Position numbers and translations under genes: made by a program. Below, one piece after another: positions 44,309 to 53,171 of a stretch of DNA of 64,000 nucleotides; the stretch's first letter is position 1; each line of letters opens with the position of its first letter. The notes under the pieces were generated by a model. That model ran no database searches. It saw nothing but the letters and a program-made list of their open reading frames with translations, and was not told the DNA's origin. Origin of the DNA: Saccharopolyspora galaxeae (GTDB lineage: Bacteria; Actinomycetota; Actinomycetes; Mycobacteriales; Pseudonocardiaceae); the NCBI RefSeq assembly GCF_016526145.1, contig NZ_JADDUE010000013.1:62001-126000 (forward strand). Direction: 5' to 3'.

Positions 44309-45193
44309 TCACTCCGGCACCGGCACGATCGCGCGGGCGGCCGCGGGCACGCATTCGCAGGTTACCGGCAGCGGCGCGAACGGTTCACCGTCGGCGTGAC
44401 CGACGATGTCCGTAGTGGACACTCGCACGCGGACGGCGCGATAAGTCGTCACCTGCGGGTGCTCGACGTGTTCTCCGGTGTAGATCGCAGGCAGCAGGCG
44501 CACGAGCTCGGTGAGCCGCCGATGCTCGATGACGGTGACGTCGAGCAAGCCGTCGGTTTGGTCCGCGTGCGGGCAGATCCGCATCCCGCCGCCGTAGGTC
44601 GCACCGTTGCCGACCGCCACCAGCATCGCGGGCACCGCCATCCGCCGGTCGTCCAGTTCGAGCACGTAGTCGCGGGGGCGCAGCGCGATGAGTTCGATCA
44701 GCACCGCGAGGTTGTAGCGCAGCTTGCCGCGCGGCCACCGCAGCCGGTTGGTGCGTTCGGTGACCTTGGCGTCGAAACCGCCCGCGAGAACGGTGCCGAA
44801 CCAGCGGTCCCCGGCTCGTCCCAGATCGATCGGGCGCACCGCGCCGGTCGCCACCACCCGGGCGGCGGCGACGGGGTCGTGCCGCGGAATTCCCAGCATC
44901 CGCGCGTGGTCGTTGCCGGTTCCCGCCGGGATCACTCCGAACGGCGTGGAAGTTCCCGCCACCGCCTGCAATGCGATGTTGACGAGTCCGTCACCGCCGC
45001 ACGCCACGAGTGCGCCGGTGCCCGCGGCGACGGCCCGGTGCGCCAGCGCCGCGGACTCGGCCGCGTCCTTGCCCATCAGCGTGGTCACCGCAATCCCGCG
45101 GGCACGCAGGTACCGCAGTGCCCGCAGTGCTGCGGCCGCACCGCGGGATCGCCCGGAGTTCGGATTGACCAGCAGGCTGACGTCGCTGATCAC
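44309..45193 (-). CDS. dagK: Diacylglycerol kinase-family lipid kinase
   Basis: 294 residues. The GTG start overlaps the upstream stop (GTGA). DAGK catalytic-domain motifs are LLVNPNSGRSRG, VACGGDGLVNIALQAV (GGDG loop), GVIPAGTGNDHAR, and a C-terminal beta-sandwich ending in GHADGEPFAPLPVTCECVP. It phosphorylates diacylglycerol or a related lipid at the membrane. In M. tuberculosis the equivalent pair is Rv2251-Rv2252, where Rv2252 is a DAG kinase linked to phosphatidylinositol mannosides. Confidence 0.88.
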   Translation of the reverse strand: MISDVSLLVNPNSGRSRGAAAALRALRYLRARGIAVTTLMGKDAAESAALAHRAVAAGTGALVACGGDGLVNIALQAVAGTSTPFGVIPAGTGNDHARMLGIPRHDPVAAARVVATGAVRPIDLGRAGDRWFGTVLAGGFDAKVTERTNRLRWPRGKLRYNLAVLIELIALRPRDYVLELDDRRMAVPAMLVAVGNGATYGGGMRICPHADQTDGLLDVTVIEHRRLTELVRLLPAIYTGEHVEHPQVTTYRAVRVRVSTTDIVGHADGEPFAPLPVTCECVPAAARAIVPVPE

Positions 45194-46791
45194 GGGATCA
45201 GCTTGCCGGGGTTGAGCACACCGGATGGGTCCACAGTGGACTTCACGGCACGCAGCACTTCCAGGCCGAGTTCGCCGACCTCGTCGGCCATCCATTCCCG
45301 GTGGTCCAGCCCCACCGCGTGGTGGTGGGTGATGGTGGCCGACGAGGCGCTCATGGCATCGCTCGCCGCGCGTTTGGCCTGGCGCCACTGGGCAACCGGG
45401 TCCTCTCCACGCGCGCAGGCGACCGTGAAGTACAGCGAGGCACCGGTCGAGTACACGTGCGAGACGTGGCACATGATCATCGGCGGCGTGCCCTGGGCTT
45501 GCAGCGATTCGGTCAGCGCGTCGCGCACGGCCGCATAGGTGGCGCCGAGGTTGGACCAGCTGGTCGCGGTCTCCAGCGTTTCCGCCAGTGCGTTGACGTC
45601 GAGCAGCGCATCCCGCAAGTACGGACCGTGGTAGCGGCCGCGCGCCCAATCCTCGGCGGGTTTCGGGCCCAGCGACGTGCCACCGGCCCGCGCCAGCAGC
45701 TCCGCGGCCCGCTCGTGCGCGCCGGGCTGGGCGCCTTCGTGGCGGGTCACCAGCAGGCACCCACCGGAAGGGCTGCCCTCGCCGACATCGTGCGCCAGCG
45801 CGAGGTTCAGCATCGTCTCGGTCTCGTCGGACAGCCGGGCGACGGTCGGCAGCGCGCCTTCCTGGGCCAGCGTGCGCAGCGCCCGCGCGCCGGTGTCGAA
45901 GTCCGGGAACGACCAGGCCTCGGACCGGACCTCCTGCGGTTTCGGCCGCACCCGCACGGTCACCTCGGTGATCGTGCCGAACGCCCCTTCCGAACCGAGG
46001 AACAGCTGCCGCAGGTCCGGCCCCGCGGCCGAGGCGGGCGCGCGGCCGAGGTCGAGCGTGCCGCGCGGTGTCGCGACCCGCAGCCGCACCACCATGCCGT
46101 CGAACCGGCCGTAACCCGCGGAAGCCTGGCCGGACGAGCGGGTGGCCGCGAAGCCGCCGATGCTGGCGTGCTCGAAGCTCTGCGGGAAATGGCCCAGCGT
46201 GTAGCCCTGCGCGCCGAGCAGCTCCTCGGCTTCCGGGCCCCGCAGCCCGGCCTGCAACGTGGCCGTCTGCGACTCGGTGTCGAGCTCGACGAGCTCGTCG
46301 AGGTGGCGCAGGTCCAGCGCGACGACCGAGCCGAAGCCGCCGCCGTCCGGCTCGAGACCACCGACCACGCTCGTCCCGCCGCCGAACGGGATCACCGCGA
46401 CCCGCTGCGCGGCGCAGGTTTCCAGGACCGCGCAGACCTCGTCGTGCGTGCCGGGGAACAGGATCGCGTCGGGGACGGACTCCAAGTCCCCGGCGCGCCG
46501 CCGCAGCAGATCCGGTGTGCTCTTGCCGCCCGCGTGCAGCAGCCGGGTGTCGTCGTCGGTGCGGACCCGGTCCGCGCCCACGATCTCCGCCAGCGCGCCG
46601 CGGGCTTCAGCAGGCAGCGCGCAGGGCCGCAGGCTGATGTCCGCGCGGTCCACGGACTGCGTGTCGCGATGCGTGATCCCGAGGCCCTGCTCGACCAAGG
46701 TGCGCACGTCGGCGGACAGGGGGCTGGCGGCATCGGCGGTGCCCCAGGCGTTCCAGACGGAGTCCGGGGTGCGGTGCTCGGGTTTCGTCAT
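45190..46791 (-). CDS. FAD-binding oxidase, alkyldihydroxyacetonephosphate synthase-like
   Basis: 533 residues. It has a VAO-type FAD domain (VAVIPFGGGTSVVGGLEPDGGGF, about 126-148; SFEHASIGGFAATRSSGQASAGYGRFDGMV) and the AGPS hallmark His cluster SATITHHHAVGLDHREWM near residue 490. AGPS swaps an acyl for an alkyl chain on DHAP to start ether-lipid synthesis; actinobacterial homologues have unclear roles. The neighbours GlpD (makes DHAP) and DagK (lipid kinase) fit a glycerolipid pathway. It is divergent from tetR, with only 17 bases between the starts. Confidence 0.87.
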   Translation of the reverse strand: MTKPEHRTPDSVWNAWGTADAASPLSADVRTLVEQGLGITHRDTQSVDRADISLRPCALPAEARGALAEIVGADRVRTDDDTRLLHAGGKSTPDLLRRRAGDLESVPDAILFPGTHDEVCAVLETCAAQRVAVIPFGGGTSVVGGLEPDGGGFGSVVALDLRHLDELVELDTESQTATLQAGLRGPEAEELLGAQGYTLGHFPQSFEHASIGGFAATRSSGQASAGYGRFDGMVVRLRVATPRGTLDLGRAPASAAGPDLRQLFLGSEGAFGTITEVTVRVRPKPQEVRSEAWSFPDFDTGARALRTLAQEGALPTVARLSDETETMLNLALAHDVGEGSPSGGCLLVTRHEGAQPGAHERAAELLARAGGTSLGPKPAEDWARGRYHGPYLRDALLDVNALAETLETATSWSNLGATYAAVRDALTESLQAQGTPPMIMCHVSHVYSTGASLYFTVACARGEDPVAQWRQAKRAASDAMSASSATITHHHAVGLDHREWMADEVGELGLEVLRAVKSTVDPSGVLNPGKLIP

Positions 46792-46792
46792 G

Positions 46793-46827
46793 CGTTACAG
46801 TTTTACACATGACGTCAAATCGTAACG
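46793..46827. promoter_or_regulatory. Compact divergent control region with inverted repeats
   Basis: CGTTAC (46793-46798) and GTAACG (46822-46827) flank the tetR start, and TGACGTCA (46810-46817) is a perfect 8-bp palindrome. TACAGT at 46796-46801 is a plausible -10 for tetR, which would make its mRNA leaderless. Both divergent genes must be controlled from these few bases. Confidence 0.4.
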
Positions 46828-47432
46828 ACGGCGTCGACGACGGGGACGCCAAGGACTGGGTCGCCAAGGACTGGGCCACCAACGACCGGGCCATCCTGGA
46901 CGCCGCGGCCCAGACCGTCCTCGCGGTCGGCATGCGCCGCACCACGCTGGCCGAAGTCGCCCGCAGGGCGGGGGTGAGCCGCCCGACGGTGTACCGGCGC
47001 TGGGCCGATGTGCGGACGCTGACCGCCGATCTGCTCACCCGGGAACTCGTCGCCCTGCTGCCTGCCGAGGGCACCGACGGCGAGCGTGCTCTCGGCATCG
47101 ACCGGATCGTGCGGACCACCGCCGCGGCGCGCACCCACCCGCTGTTCCGCAAGATCCTGGAAACCGATCCCGAGCTGCTGATCACCTACGTCTTCGACCG
47201 GCTCGGGGCCAGCCAGCACCGCATCCTCGAGCTGCTGACCTCGGCGATCCGGCAGGGCCAGCAGGACGGCACGATCCGGGACGGCGACCCGGACGAACTC
47301 GCCGCCATGGTCCTGCTGGTGATCCAGTCCGCGGTGCTCTCGGCCCGCATCGTGGCCGACCCGCTGCCCCCCGAACGTCTCGACGCCCAGTTGCGCGCCT
47401 TGCTGGAGTCCTACCTTCGTCCCGAGGAGTGA
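46809..47432 (+). CDS. TetR-family transcriptional regulator
   Basis: 207 residues. The N-terminal helix-turn-helix TLAEVARRAGVSRPTVYRRWADVRTLTADLL spans about residues 44-74. The C-terminal ligand domain ends in RAL LESYLRPEE. No Shine-Dalgarno is seen, so translation may be leaderless. It probably represses the divergent AGPS-like/dagK operon and the downstream glpD. Its counterpart in M. tuberculosis is Rv2250c. Confidence 0.9.
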   Translation: MTSNRNDGVDDGDAKDWVAKDWATNDRAILDAAAQTVLAVGMRRTTLAEVARRAGVSRPTVYRRWADVRTLTADLLTRELVALLPAEGTDGERALGIDRIVRTTAAARTHPLFRKILETDPELLITYVFDRLGASQHRILELLTSAIRQGQQDGTIRDGDPDELAAMVLLVIQSAVLSARIVADPLPPERLDAQLRALLESYLRPEE

Positions 47433-47439
47433 GTTCCGG

Positions 47440-48945
47440 ATGTCCTCGTTGAACGCCCACCGCCGCGCCCGCGACCTGGCCGAGCTGGCCGAGCAGGGCT
47501 CGGTCGACGTGCTGGTCGTCGGAGGCGGTGCGACCGGCGCGGGCGTCGCGCTCGACGCGGCGTCCCGCGGCCTGAGCGTGGCGCTGGCCGAGAAGCACGA
47601 CCTGGCCTTCGGCACCAGCCGGTGGAGCTCGAAGCTGGTGCACGGCGGCCTGCGGTACTTGGCTTCCGGCAACGTCGGGATCGCCTACGAAAGCGCCGTC
47701 GAGCGGCGGATCCTGATGGAGCGCACCGCGCCGCACCTGGTGCGTGCGCTGCCGCAGCTCGTACCGCTGATTCCCGGTGTCGCGGCGAAGCAGGCGGCGC
47801 TCACCGGGCTCGGGTTCCTGGCGGGCGATCTGCTCCGCCGCGGCTCCGGCACGTCGAGCGCGACGCTGCCCGCGCCGCGGCGCGCGTCCGGAGCCGAGGT
47901 GCGGCGGATGGTGCCCACCGTCCGGCCCGACCGGCTGCGGGGCGGGCTGCTGTCCTGGGACGGGCAGCTCTGCGACGACGCCCGGCTGGTCGTCGGGCTC
48001 GCGCGCACCGCAGCGGCCTACGGTGCGCGGGTGCTCACCCGCTGCGCAGCCGAGCAGGTCACCGGTGACGGTGCGGTGCTGCGCGATCGGCGCACCGGCG
48101 AGACGACGCAGCTCAAGGCGCGCGCGGTGATCAACGCGGCCGGCGTGTGGACCGGCGAGGTCGCGCCCGAGCTGCGATTGCGCCCGAGCAGGGGTACCCA
48201 CCTCGTGGTGCCCGACTCGGCGTTCGGCGGCCTGGACGCGGGGCTGACGGTGCCGGTGCCCGGGACCACGAACCGCTTCGTGTTCGCCCTGCCCGCCGGT
48301 TCCGGCAGGGTCTACGTCGGGCTCACCGACGAGGAGCAGAACGGTCCGATCCCGGACGTTCCCAGCTCCTCCCCGCACGAGGTCGAGTTCCTGCTCGACA
48401 CGATCAACTCCGCGCTGGCCCGGCCGATCCGCGAAACCGACGTGCTGGGCACCTACTCCGGGCTGCGTCCGCTGCTGGACAGCGGCGGCGAGGGCGAGAG
48501 CTCGGACCTCTCCCGCGACCACGCGGTGCTGACCGGGTCGAACGGGACGATCAGCGTGGTGGGCGGCAAGCTGACGACCTACCGGAAGATGGCGCAGGAC
48601 GCCGTCGACGCCGCGCAGCTGCCCGCTCGGCCGTGCCGCACCCGGAACCTGCCGCTCATCGGCGCGGCGACGCCCGCAGGTCTGTCCAGAGTGGACGCTT
48701 CGCCGCGGTTGATCGCCCGCTACGGCACGGAAGCGCCTGCGGTCGTCGCGGAGGCGGAAGGTGACGCGCGGTTGCTCGAACCCGTCGACGGGCTCGACGT
48801 CACGCCCGCCGAACTGCGCTACGCCGTGCGGCACGAGGGCGCGCTCGACGCCGCGGACCTCCTCGACCGGCGGACCCGGATCGGGCTGGTCGAGGCGGAC
48901 CGGGCGCGAGCGGTGCCTGCGGCGGAGGAAGCGCTCGCCGAGTAG
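47440..48945 (+). CDS. glpD: Glycerol-3-phosphate dehydrogenase, FAD-dependent
   Basis: 501 residues. It has the FAD motif VDVLVVGGGATGAGVALDAASRGLSVALAEKHD, the GlpD signature FGTSRWSSKLVHGGLRYL, NAAGVWTGEV, GTHLVVPDS, and a C-terminal domain starting near residue 390 with EVVAEAEG-like helices. It oxidises sn-glycerol 3-phosphate to DHAP at the membrane and feeds quinone. It starts eight bases after the tetR stop with GAGGAG upstream. DHAP is the substrate of the AGPS-like enzyme in the same locus. Confidence 0.93.
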   Translation: MSSLNAHRRARDLAELAEQGSVDVLVVGGGATGAGVALDAASRGLSVALAEKHDLAFGTSRWSSKLVHGGLRYLASGNVGIAYESAVERRILMERTAPHLVRALPQLVPLIPGVAAKQAALTGLGFLAGDLLRRGSGTSSATLPAPRRASGAEVRRMVPTVRPDRLRGGLLSWDGQLCDDARLVVGLARTAAAYGARVLTRCAAEQVTGDGAVLRDRRTGETTQLKARAVINAAGVWTGEVAPELRLRPSRGTHLVVPDSAFGGLDAGLTVPVPGTTNRFVFALPAGSGRVYVGLTDEEQNGPIPDVPSSSPHEVEFLLDTINSALARPIRETDVLGTYSGLRPLLDSGGEGESSDLSRDHAVLTGSNGTISVVGGKLTTYRKMAQDAVDAAQLPARPCRTRNLPLIGAATPAGLSRVDASPRLIARYGTEAPAVVAEAEGDARLLEPVDGLDVTPAELRYAVRHEGALDAADLLDRRTRIGLVEADRARAVPAAEEALAE

Positions 48946-48954
48946 CGGCAGTGC

Positions 48955-48999
48955 GCGGTGCCGGTTGCTCAGGAACTCGCCGCAAGCTAGCGGCACCGC
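48955..48999. terminator. Possible terminator between glpD and mobA
   Basis: GCGGTGCCG (48955-48963) and CGGCACCGC (48991-48999) are perfect 9-base arms with a 27-base loop, located between the convergent stops. Confidence 0.35.
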
Positions 49000-49038
49000 T
49001 CCGGGAAAACCCGGAAAACCGCGCCGCACGAGCGGAAA

Positions 49039-50946
49039 TCAGGTGCTGCGTCCGGCCTCGACCAGTGATCCGCGGAGGAACTCGACCAGTTCTTGGTGCG
49101 CGTCGAGCGGCAGCACGTTCGCGACGTACTGGTCCGGCCGGACGAGCACGACGGCCCCGCGTTCCCGGTCCACGCCGCGCAGCTCGAAGATGTCGGCAGC
49201 CGGATCGGGGCAGAAGACCTTCTCGTAGTCGACGAGCCCGAACGGCCCCTTCCGCGGCAGCAGGACCGGCGGCAGGTCCGCCACGGTGACATCGCGATGC
49301 CCCTGTTGGAGCACCGCCCGGACGTCGATCACCGAGTCGGGCTCGGCGCCGGGCGGGGTGAACCGGGCGATCGGCGAGTTCTCCGCGGCCAGAAACCCGG
49401 TCAGGGCGCGGAATCGGGAGCCGGACCCGCCCGGGTGCGCGCGATCCGCGAACACGTAGGCGCGCCAGGCGCCGTCCGCGCGGGCCGCGTGGCCGAGGTG
49501 CATCGGCTTCGCGTCCGCCAGCCGCACGACCGGCGCGGAATGCAACCGCGTCCCGATCCGGAAGCCGTCGGCCAAGTCCTGATGAGCGGGTAGCGCGGTG
49601 AGCACGGACGGCTCGTAGCGCACCGCGACCCCGGCGGTGAACCGGCCCTGCTCGCGGAAGTAGCGCTGGAACCGCGCCGGATCGGCGTCCTGCCCGTCCG
49701 GCCGGGCGCTGAACAGCGCGGCGAACTCGCGGTCGAAATCGATGAGTTCCTGCGCGACCTGTTGGCGCTCCTCGGAGTAGGTGCGCAACACCTCGGGGCG
49801 CGAGGTCCCGCGCAGCACGGTCGCGAGTTTCCACCCGAGGTTCCAGGCGTCGGCCATCGAGACGTTCATGCCCTGCCCGGCCTTCGCGCTGTGCGTGTGG
49901 CAGGCGTCGCCCGCGATGAAAACCCGGGGCAGCCTGTCGTCGTCCGCCTCGTCGGGGACGTCGTCGAAGCGGTCGCAGAGGCGCTGTCCGACCTCGTAGA
50001 CCGCCCACCAACCCACGTGCTGCACGTCGAGGGTGTACGGGTGCAGGATCCGATTCGCCACCGCGGCGAGCTTTTCCGGCGTCACACTGCGATTTCGCAG
50101 CATCTCGGCGTCGCGGTCGTTGTCCAGCTCGATGTAGAGCCGCACGAGGTGGCCGCCTTCGCGCGGGATGACCAGGATGCCGCCCTCCCGCGAGTTGATC
50201 ACGGATTTCAGCCGGATGTCCGGGAAATCGGTGACGGCGAGAACGTCCAGCACGCCCCAAACCTGGTTCGTCGCATCGCCTTCGAGGCTGCGGCCGATGG
50301 CCTGCCTGGTGGCGCTGCGCGAACCGTCGCAACCGACGACGTAGCGGGCGTTGATCGTCGAGGTCTCGCCGGTCGGTTCGGCGCCTTCGACGTGCTGCAG
50401 CGTGACCGCGACCGGGTGCTCGGCGGAGGCGTCGACCTGCACGTCGCCGGCGTGCAGGCCGTGGAACGGCTCGGCGCGGGTGGCGCTGCGGCGCATGTGC
50501 TCGCGCAGGTAGGTCAGCATCCGCGCCTGGTTGACGATCATGTGCGGCATCTCGGAGAGGTCGTCCTCGACGTCTTCGACCCGCCCGGTGCGCGTGATCG
50601 ATGCGCCGTCGGCCGGATCGGGCCGCCAGAAGGTCACCTCGTTGACCTGGTAGCCCTCGTGGATGAGCCGGTCGGCCAACCCGAACGCCTCGAAGATCTC
50701 CACCGTGCGGCACGCGACGCCGTCGGCCTGGCCGACCTCGAGCGGCCCGTCCCGCCGGTCGACGAGCACGGTGTGGATCTCGGGGAACTCGGCGAGCTGG
50801 GCCGCCAGCAGCAGCCCGGCCGGGCCGGCACCGATGATCACGACGTCGGCCGTGTCCGGCAGGCCCGCCGGACGTTCGGACAGCGCCGGGTGGGGTTCCG
50901 CGACGAACGGATCCCCGGGCTTGTAGCCGTTGAGGTAGAACTGCAC
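49039..50946 (-). CDS. mobA: 3-hydroxybenzoate 4-monooxygenase (MobA-like), FAD-dependent
   Basis: 635 residues from GTG 50946, with GGAGGAG eight bases upstream. It aligns with Comamonas MobA from QFYLNGYKPGDP to DQYVANVLPLDAH. FAD motifs: VVIIGAGPAGLLLAAQLAEFP, YVVGCDGSRSATR (DG), VFIAGDACHTHSAKAGQGMN (GD). The C-terminal thioredoxin-like domain is present. It hydroxylates 3-hydroxybenzoate to protocatechuate with NADPH and O2. Protocatechuate could enter the 4-oxalomesaconate genes at 1344-9944. A LysR gene lies 138 bases upstream on the same strand. Confidence 0.9.
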   Translation of the reverse strand: MQFYLNGYKPGDPFVAEPHPALSERPAGLPDTADVVIIGAGPAGLLLAAQLAEFPEIHTVLVDRRDGPLEVGQADGVACRTVEIFEAFGLADRLIHEGYQVNEVTFWRPDPADGASITRTGRVEDVEDDLSEMPHMIVNQARMLTYLREHMRRSATRAEPFHGLHAGDVQVDASAEHPVAVTLQHVEGAEPTGETSTINARYVVGCDGSRSATRQAIGRSLEGDATNQVWGVLDVLAVTDFPDIRLKSVINSREGGILVIPREGGHLVRLYIELDNDRDAEMLRNRSVTPEKLAAVANRILHPYTLDVQHVGWWAVYEVGQRLCDRFDDVPDEADDDRLPRVFIAGDACHTHSAKAGQGMNVSMADAWNLGWKLATVLRGTSRPEVLRTYSEERQQVAQELIDFDREFAALFSARPDGQDADPARFQRYFREQGRFTAGVAVRYEPSVLTALPAHQDLADGFRIGTRLHSAPVVRLADAKPMHLGHAARADGAWRAYVFADRAHPGGSGSRFRALTGFLAAENSPIARFTPPGAEPDSVIDVRAVLQQGHRDVTVADLPPVLLPRKGPFGLVDYEKVFCPDPAADIFELRGVDRERGAVVLVRPDQYVANVLPLDAHQELVEFLRGSLVEAGRST

Positions 50947-51084
50947 TGAACTGGCTCCTCCGCGCATCGGACTCCCCGCCGTCCAAGGTGGACGGCGCCG
51001 GGCCCGCGGGCTGACAACCTCCATCGTGCGTCCGCTACGCCCTGCCGGAACAGGTTGTTCTGCCATGGAGAACCCTTCGGCGCA

Positions 51085-51993
51085 TCACGGACGCCGCCCG
51101 GGAACCTCCTCGGCGACCTCGTGCAGCGCGGCCGCCAGCGCTCCCACTCCCGGCGGGACGGCGCCTTCCCGCGTGGCGAACGCGATGGTGCGGGTCAGCG
51201 CCGGGGTGACCGGAACGAGGCGCACACCGGGATAGCCCTCCACCGCGGGCCGCGGTACCAGCGTGACGGCCAGCCCGCCCGCGACCAGCGTCATCTGCGT
51301 CTGGAAGTCGTCCACGACGAACCTGACCTCCGGTTCGATGCCGCAGCGCCGCATGGCTTGGTTCTGCGCGTCGTGGTGGTCGGTGCCGGGTCTGCACGCC
51401 GTCCACACCTCGTCGTGCAGCTGATCGAGGGCGACTGTCTCGCAATCGGCCAAGGGGTGCTGCGCGCTCACGGCCAAGTGCACGTCGTGCACCACGAGCG
51501 GCTCCATCCGGACGCGCGGCGGCACCCGCACTTGCAGCGTGGACCAGTTCTCCACGAGCACGACGTCGAGCTCGCGGCTGCGCAGCAGCGGGACCATGTC
51601 GACCGCCTCGCCGCTGCGCGCGCTCGGCGCCAGTTCCGGGTGCCGCTCGGCGACCAGCCGCAACGCCGGGCCGAGCAGCAGGCCGAACGTGCTGTTGATG
51701 GCTCCGATCCGCAACGGACCCACCACGCGGCCGTGCAACGTGGCCAGCGAGTGCTCGGTCTCGCTGACGGTGCGCGCGACGCGCTGCGCCGCCTCGGCCG
51801 CGAGGTGACCGGCCGCGGTCAGCCGCACGCCGCGGCCGTCCGGTTCGAGCAGCACGGATCGGGTCTCGCGCTCCAGCTTGCGGATCTGCTGCGTGACGGC
51901 GGGACCGGTGACGTGCAGGGTCGCCGCGGCCGCTCCGATCGAGCCGTGCTCGGCGATCGCGGCCAGGACGCGGAGCCGCTCCCAGTTCAACAT
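51085..51993 (-). CDS. LysR-family transcriptional regulator
   Basis: 302 residues from the ATG at 51993. The HTH is N-terminal (NWERLRVLAAIAEHGSIGAAAATLHVTGPAVTQQIRKLERE) and the periplasmic-binding-like effector domain follows from about residue 90. It is upstream of mobA on the same strand and divergent from an EamA gene (73 bases between starts). It may control either. Confidence 0.92.
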   Translation of the reverse strand: MLNWERLRVLAAIAEHGSIGAAAATLHVTGPAVTQQIRKLERETRSVLLEPDGRGVRLTAAGHLAAEAAQRVARTVSETEHSLATLHGRVVGPLRIGAINSTFGLLLGPALRLVAERHPELAPSARSGEAVDMVPLLRSRELDVVLVENWSTLQVRVPPRVRMEPLVVHDVHLAVSAQHPLADCETVALDQLHDEVWTACRPGTDHHDAQNQAMRRCGIEPEVRFVVDDFQTQMTLVAGGLAVTLVPRPAVEGYPGVRLVPVTPALTRTIAFATREGAVPPGVGALAAALHEVAEEVPGRRP

Positions 51994-52066
51994 GTAACCC
52001 AAACTAATCGAATACCGGCACAAAGACTAAGTTGTGCTGCGCTGACTGCGTCGTCAGGGTGGAAGC

Positions 52067-53047
52067 GTGACTGTGCACGAGGGGAAGACGTCTGCCGCAA
52101 GCCCGAACCGCGTTCCCGCGTTGTGGGTCGCGCTCGGAGCCGCGTCGCTGTCGGTGTCGGCGGTGCTGATCACGCTCGCCGACGTCTCGGCGCCGACCGC
52201 CGCGTTCTACCGGTGCGCGCTCGCGCTGATCCCGCTCGCTCCGTTCGTGCTCCGCGATGTCCTGCGGCACGGGTTCCCGGAGCTGCCCGTCGTGGGCATG
52301 GCGCTGCTGGGCGGGTCGTTCCTCGGGATCGACTACCTGATGTGGAACGTGAGCATCGCCGATGTCGGTGCGGGCATCGCCACCGTGCTGGTCAACATGC
52401 AGGTGGTGCTGTTCCCCCTGGTCATGTGGGCGGTCGCCGGGGTGCGGCCGGCACGGCGGTTCGTCGCGGCGATCCCGATCCTGCTGGTGGGGGTGGCGCT
52501 GGCGGGCGGCGTCGTCGGGCCCGGGCCTGCGGGTGGCAACGCGGTGCGCGGCACGCTGCTGTCGCTGGCGGCCGCGCTCGCCTACTCCGGTTACCTCTAC
52601 TTCGGCCAGCGCTGCGGGGTGCGGGCACCTCGGCACTTCGCGACTCCCGTCTTCCTGGCGACGGCAGCGGCGGCGGTGATGTCCGGTGTCGTCGGCACCG
52701 CCACCTCCGGGATCGCGTTCGACCTCGGCCCGGAGTCGTGGTTGTGCCTCGCGCTGGTCGCCCTGTTCGGCCAGGCGATCGGCTGGCTGCTCGTCGGCTA
52801 CGGCCTGCCGCGGCTCGCTCCGGCGCTGTCGTCGACCCTGCTGCTGTTGCAGCCGATCGGCGCGGCGCTGCTCGGAGCCGTCGTGCTGGACGAGGTCCCG
52901 ACCGCGACGCAGCTCGCGGGATGCGCGGCGGTCCTGGTCACGGTGTGGGTCACCGCGCTCGGCGGATCGCGCGCCGCGGCCAGGCGGCGGGCGCGGAAAC
53001 CGGAAGCCGCGCGCGAGGAAGCGGTTCAGGAGTCCTCCTGCGGCTAG
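52067..53047 (+). CDS. EamA/DMT-family transporter
   Basis: 326 residues with ten hydrophobic segments in two EamA repeats (about 20-150 and 165-300). GTG start with GGTGGAAG upstream. The C-terminus is basic (ARRRARKPEAAREE). The DMT superfamily exports amino acids, nucleosides or drugs. The position opposite the LysR gene suggests LysR-controlled efflux. Confidence 0.85.
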   Translation: MTVHEGKTSAASPNRVPALWVALGAASLSVSAVLITLADVSAPTAAFYRCALALIPLAPFVLRDVLRHGFPELPVVGMALLGGSFLGIDYLMWNVSIADVGAGIATVLVNMQVVLFPLVMWAVAGVRPARRFVAAIPILLVGVALAGGVVGPGPAGGNAVRGTLLSLAAALAYSGYLYFGQRCGVRAPRHFATPVFLATAAAAVMSGVVGTATSGIAFDLGPESWLCLALVALFGQAIGWLLVGYGLPRLAPALSSTLLLLQPIGAALLGAVVLDEVPTATQLAGCAAVLVTVWVTALGGSRAAARRRARKPEAAREEAVQESSCG

Positions 53048-53171
53048 GGCCTGCAGGACGAAGATCGGCAGCGCATCTCGCTCGGCCGAACGGATTTCCG
53101 CGCCACCGCGCCTGTTCCGCCGACCGCGCCCCGCTGGGAAGGTCGACGGTTGGAGAGATCACGAACACGTC

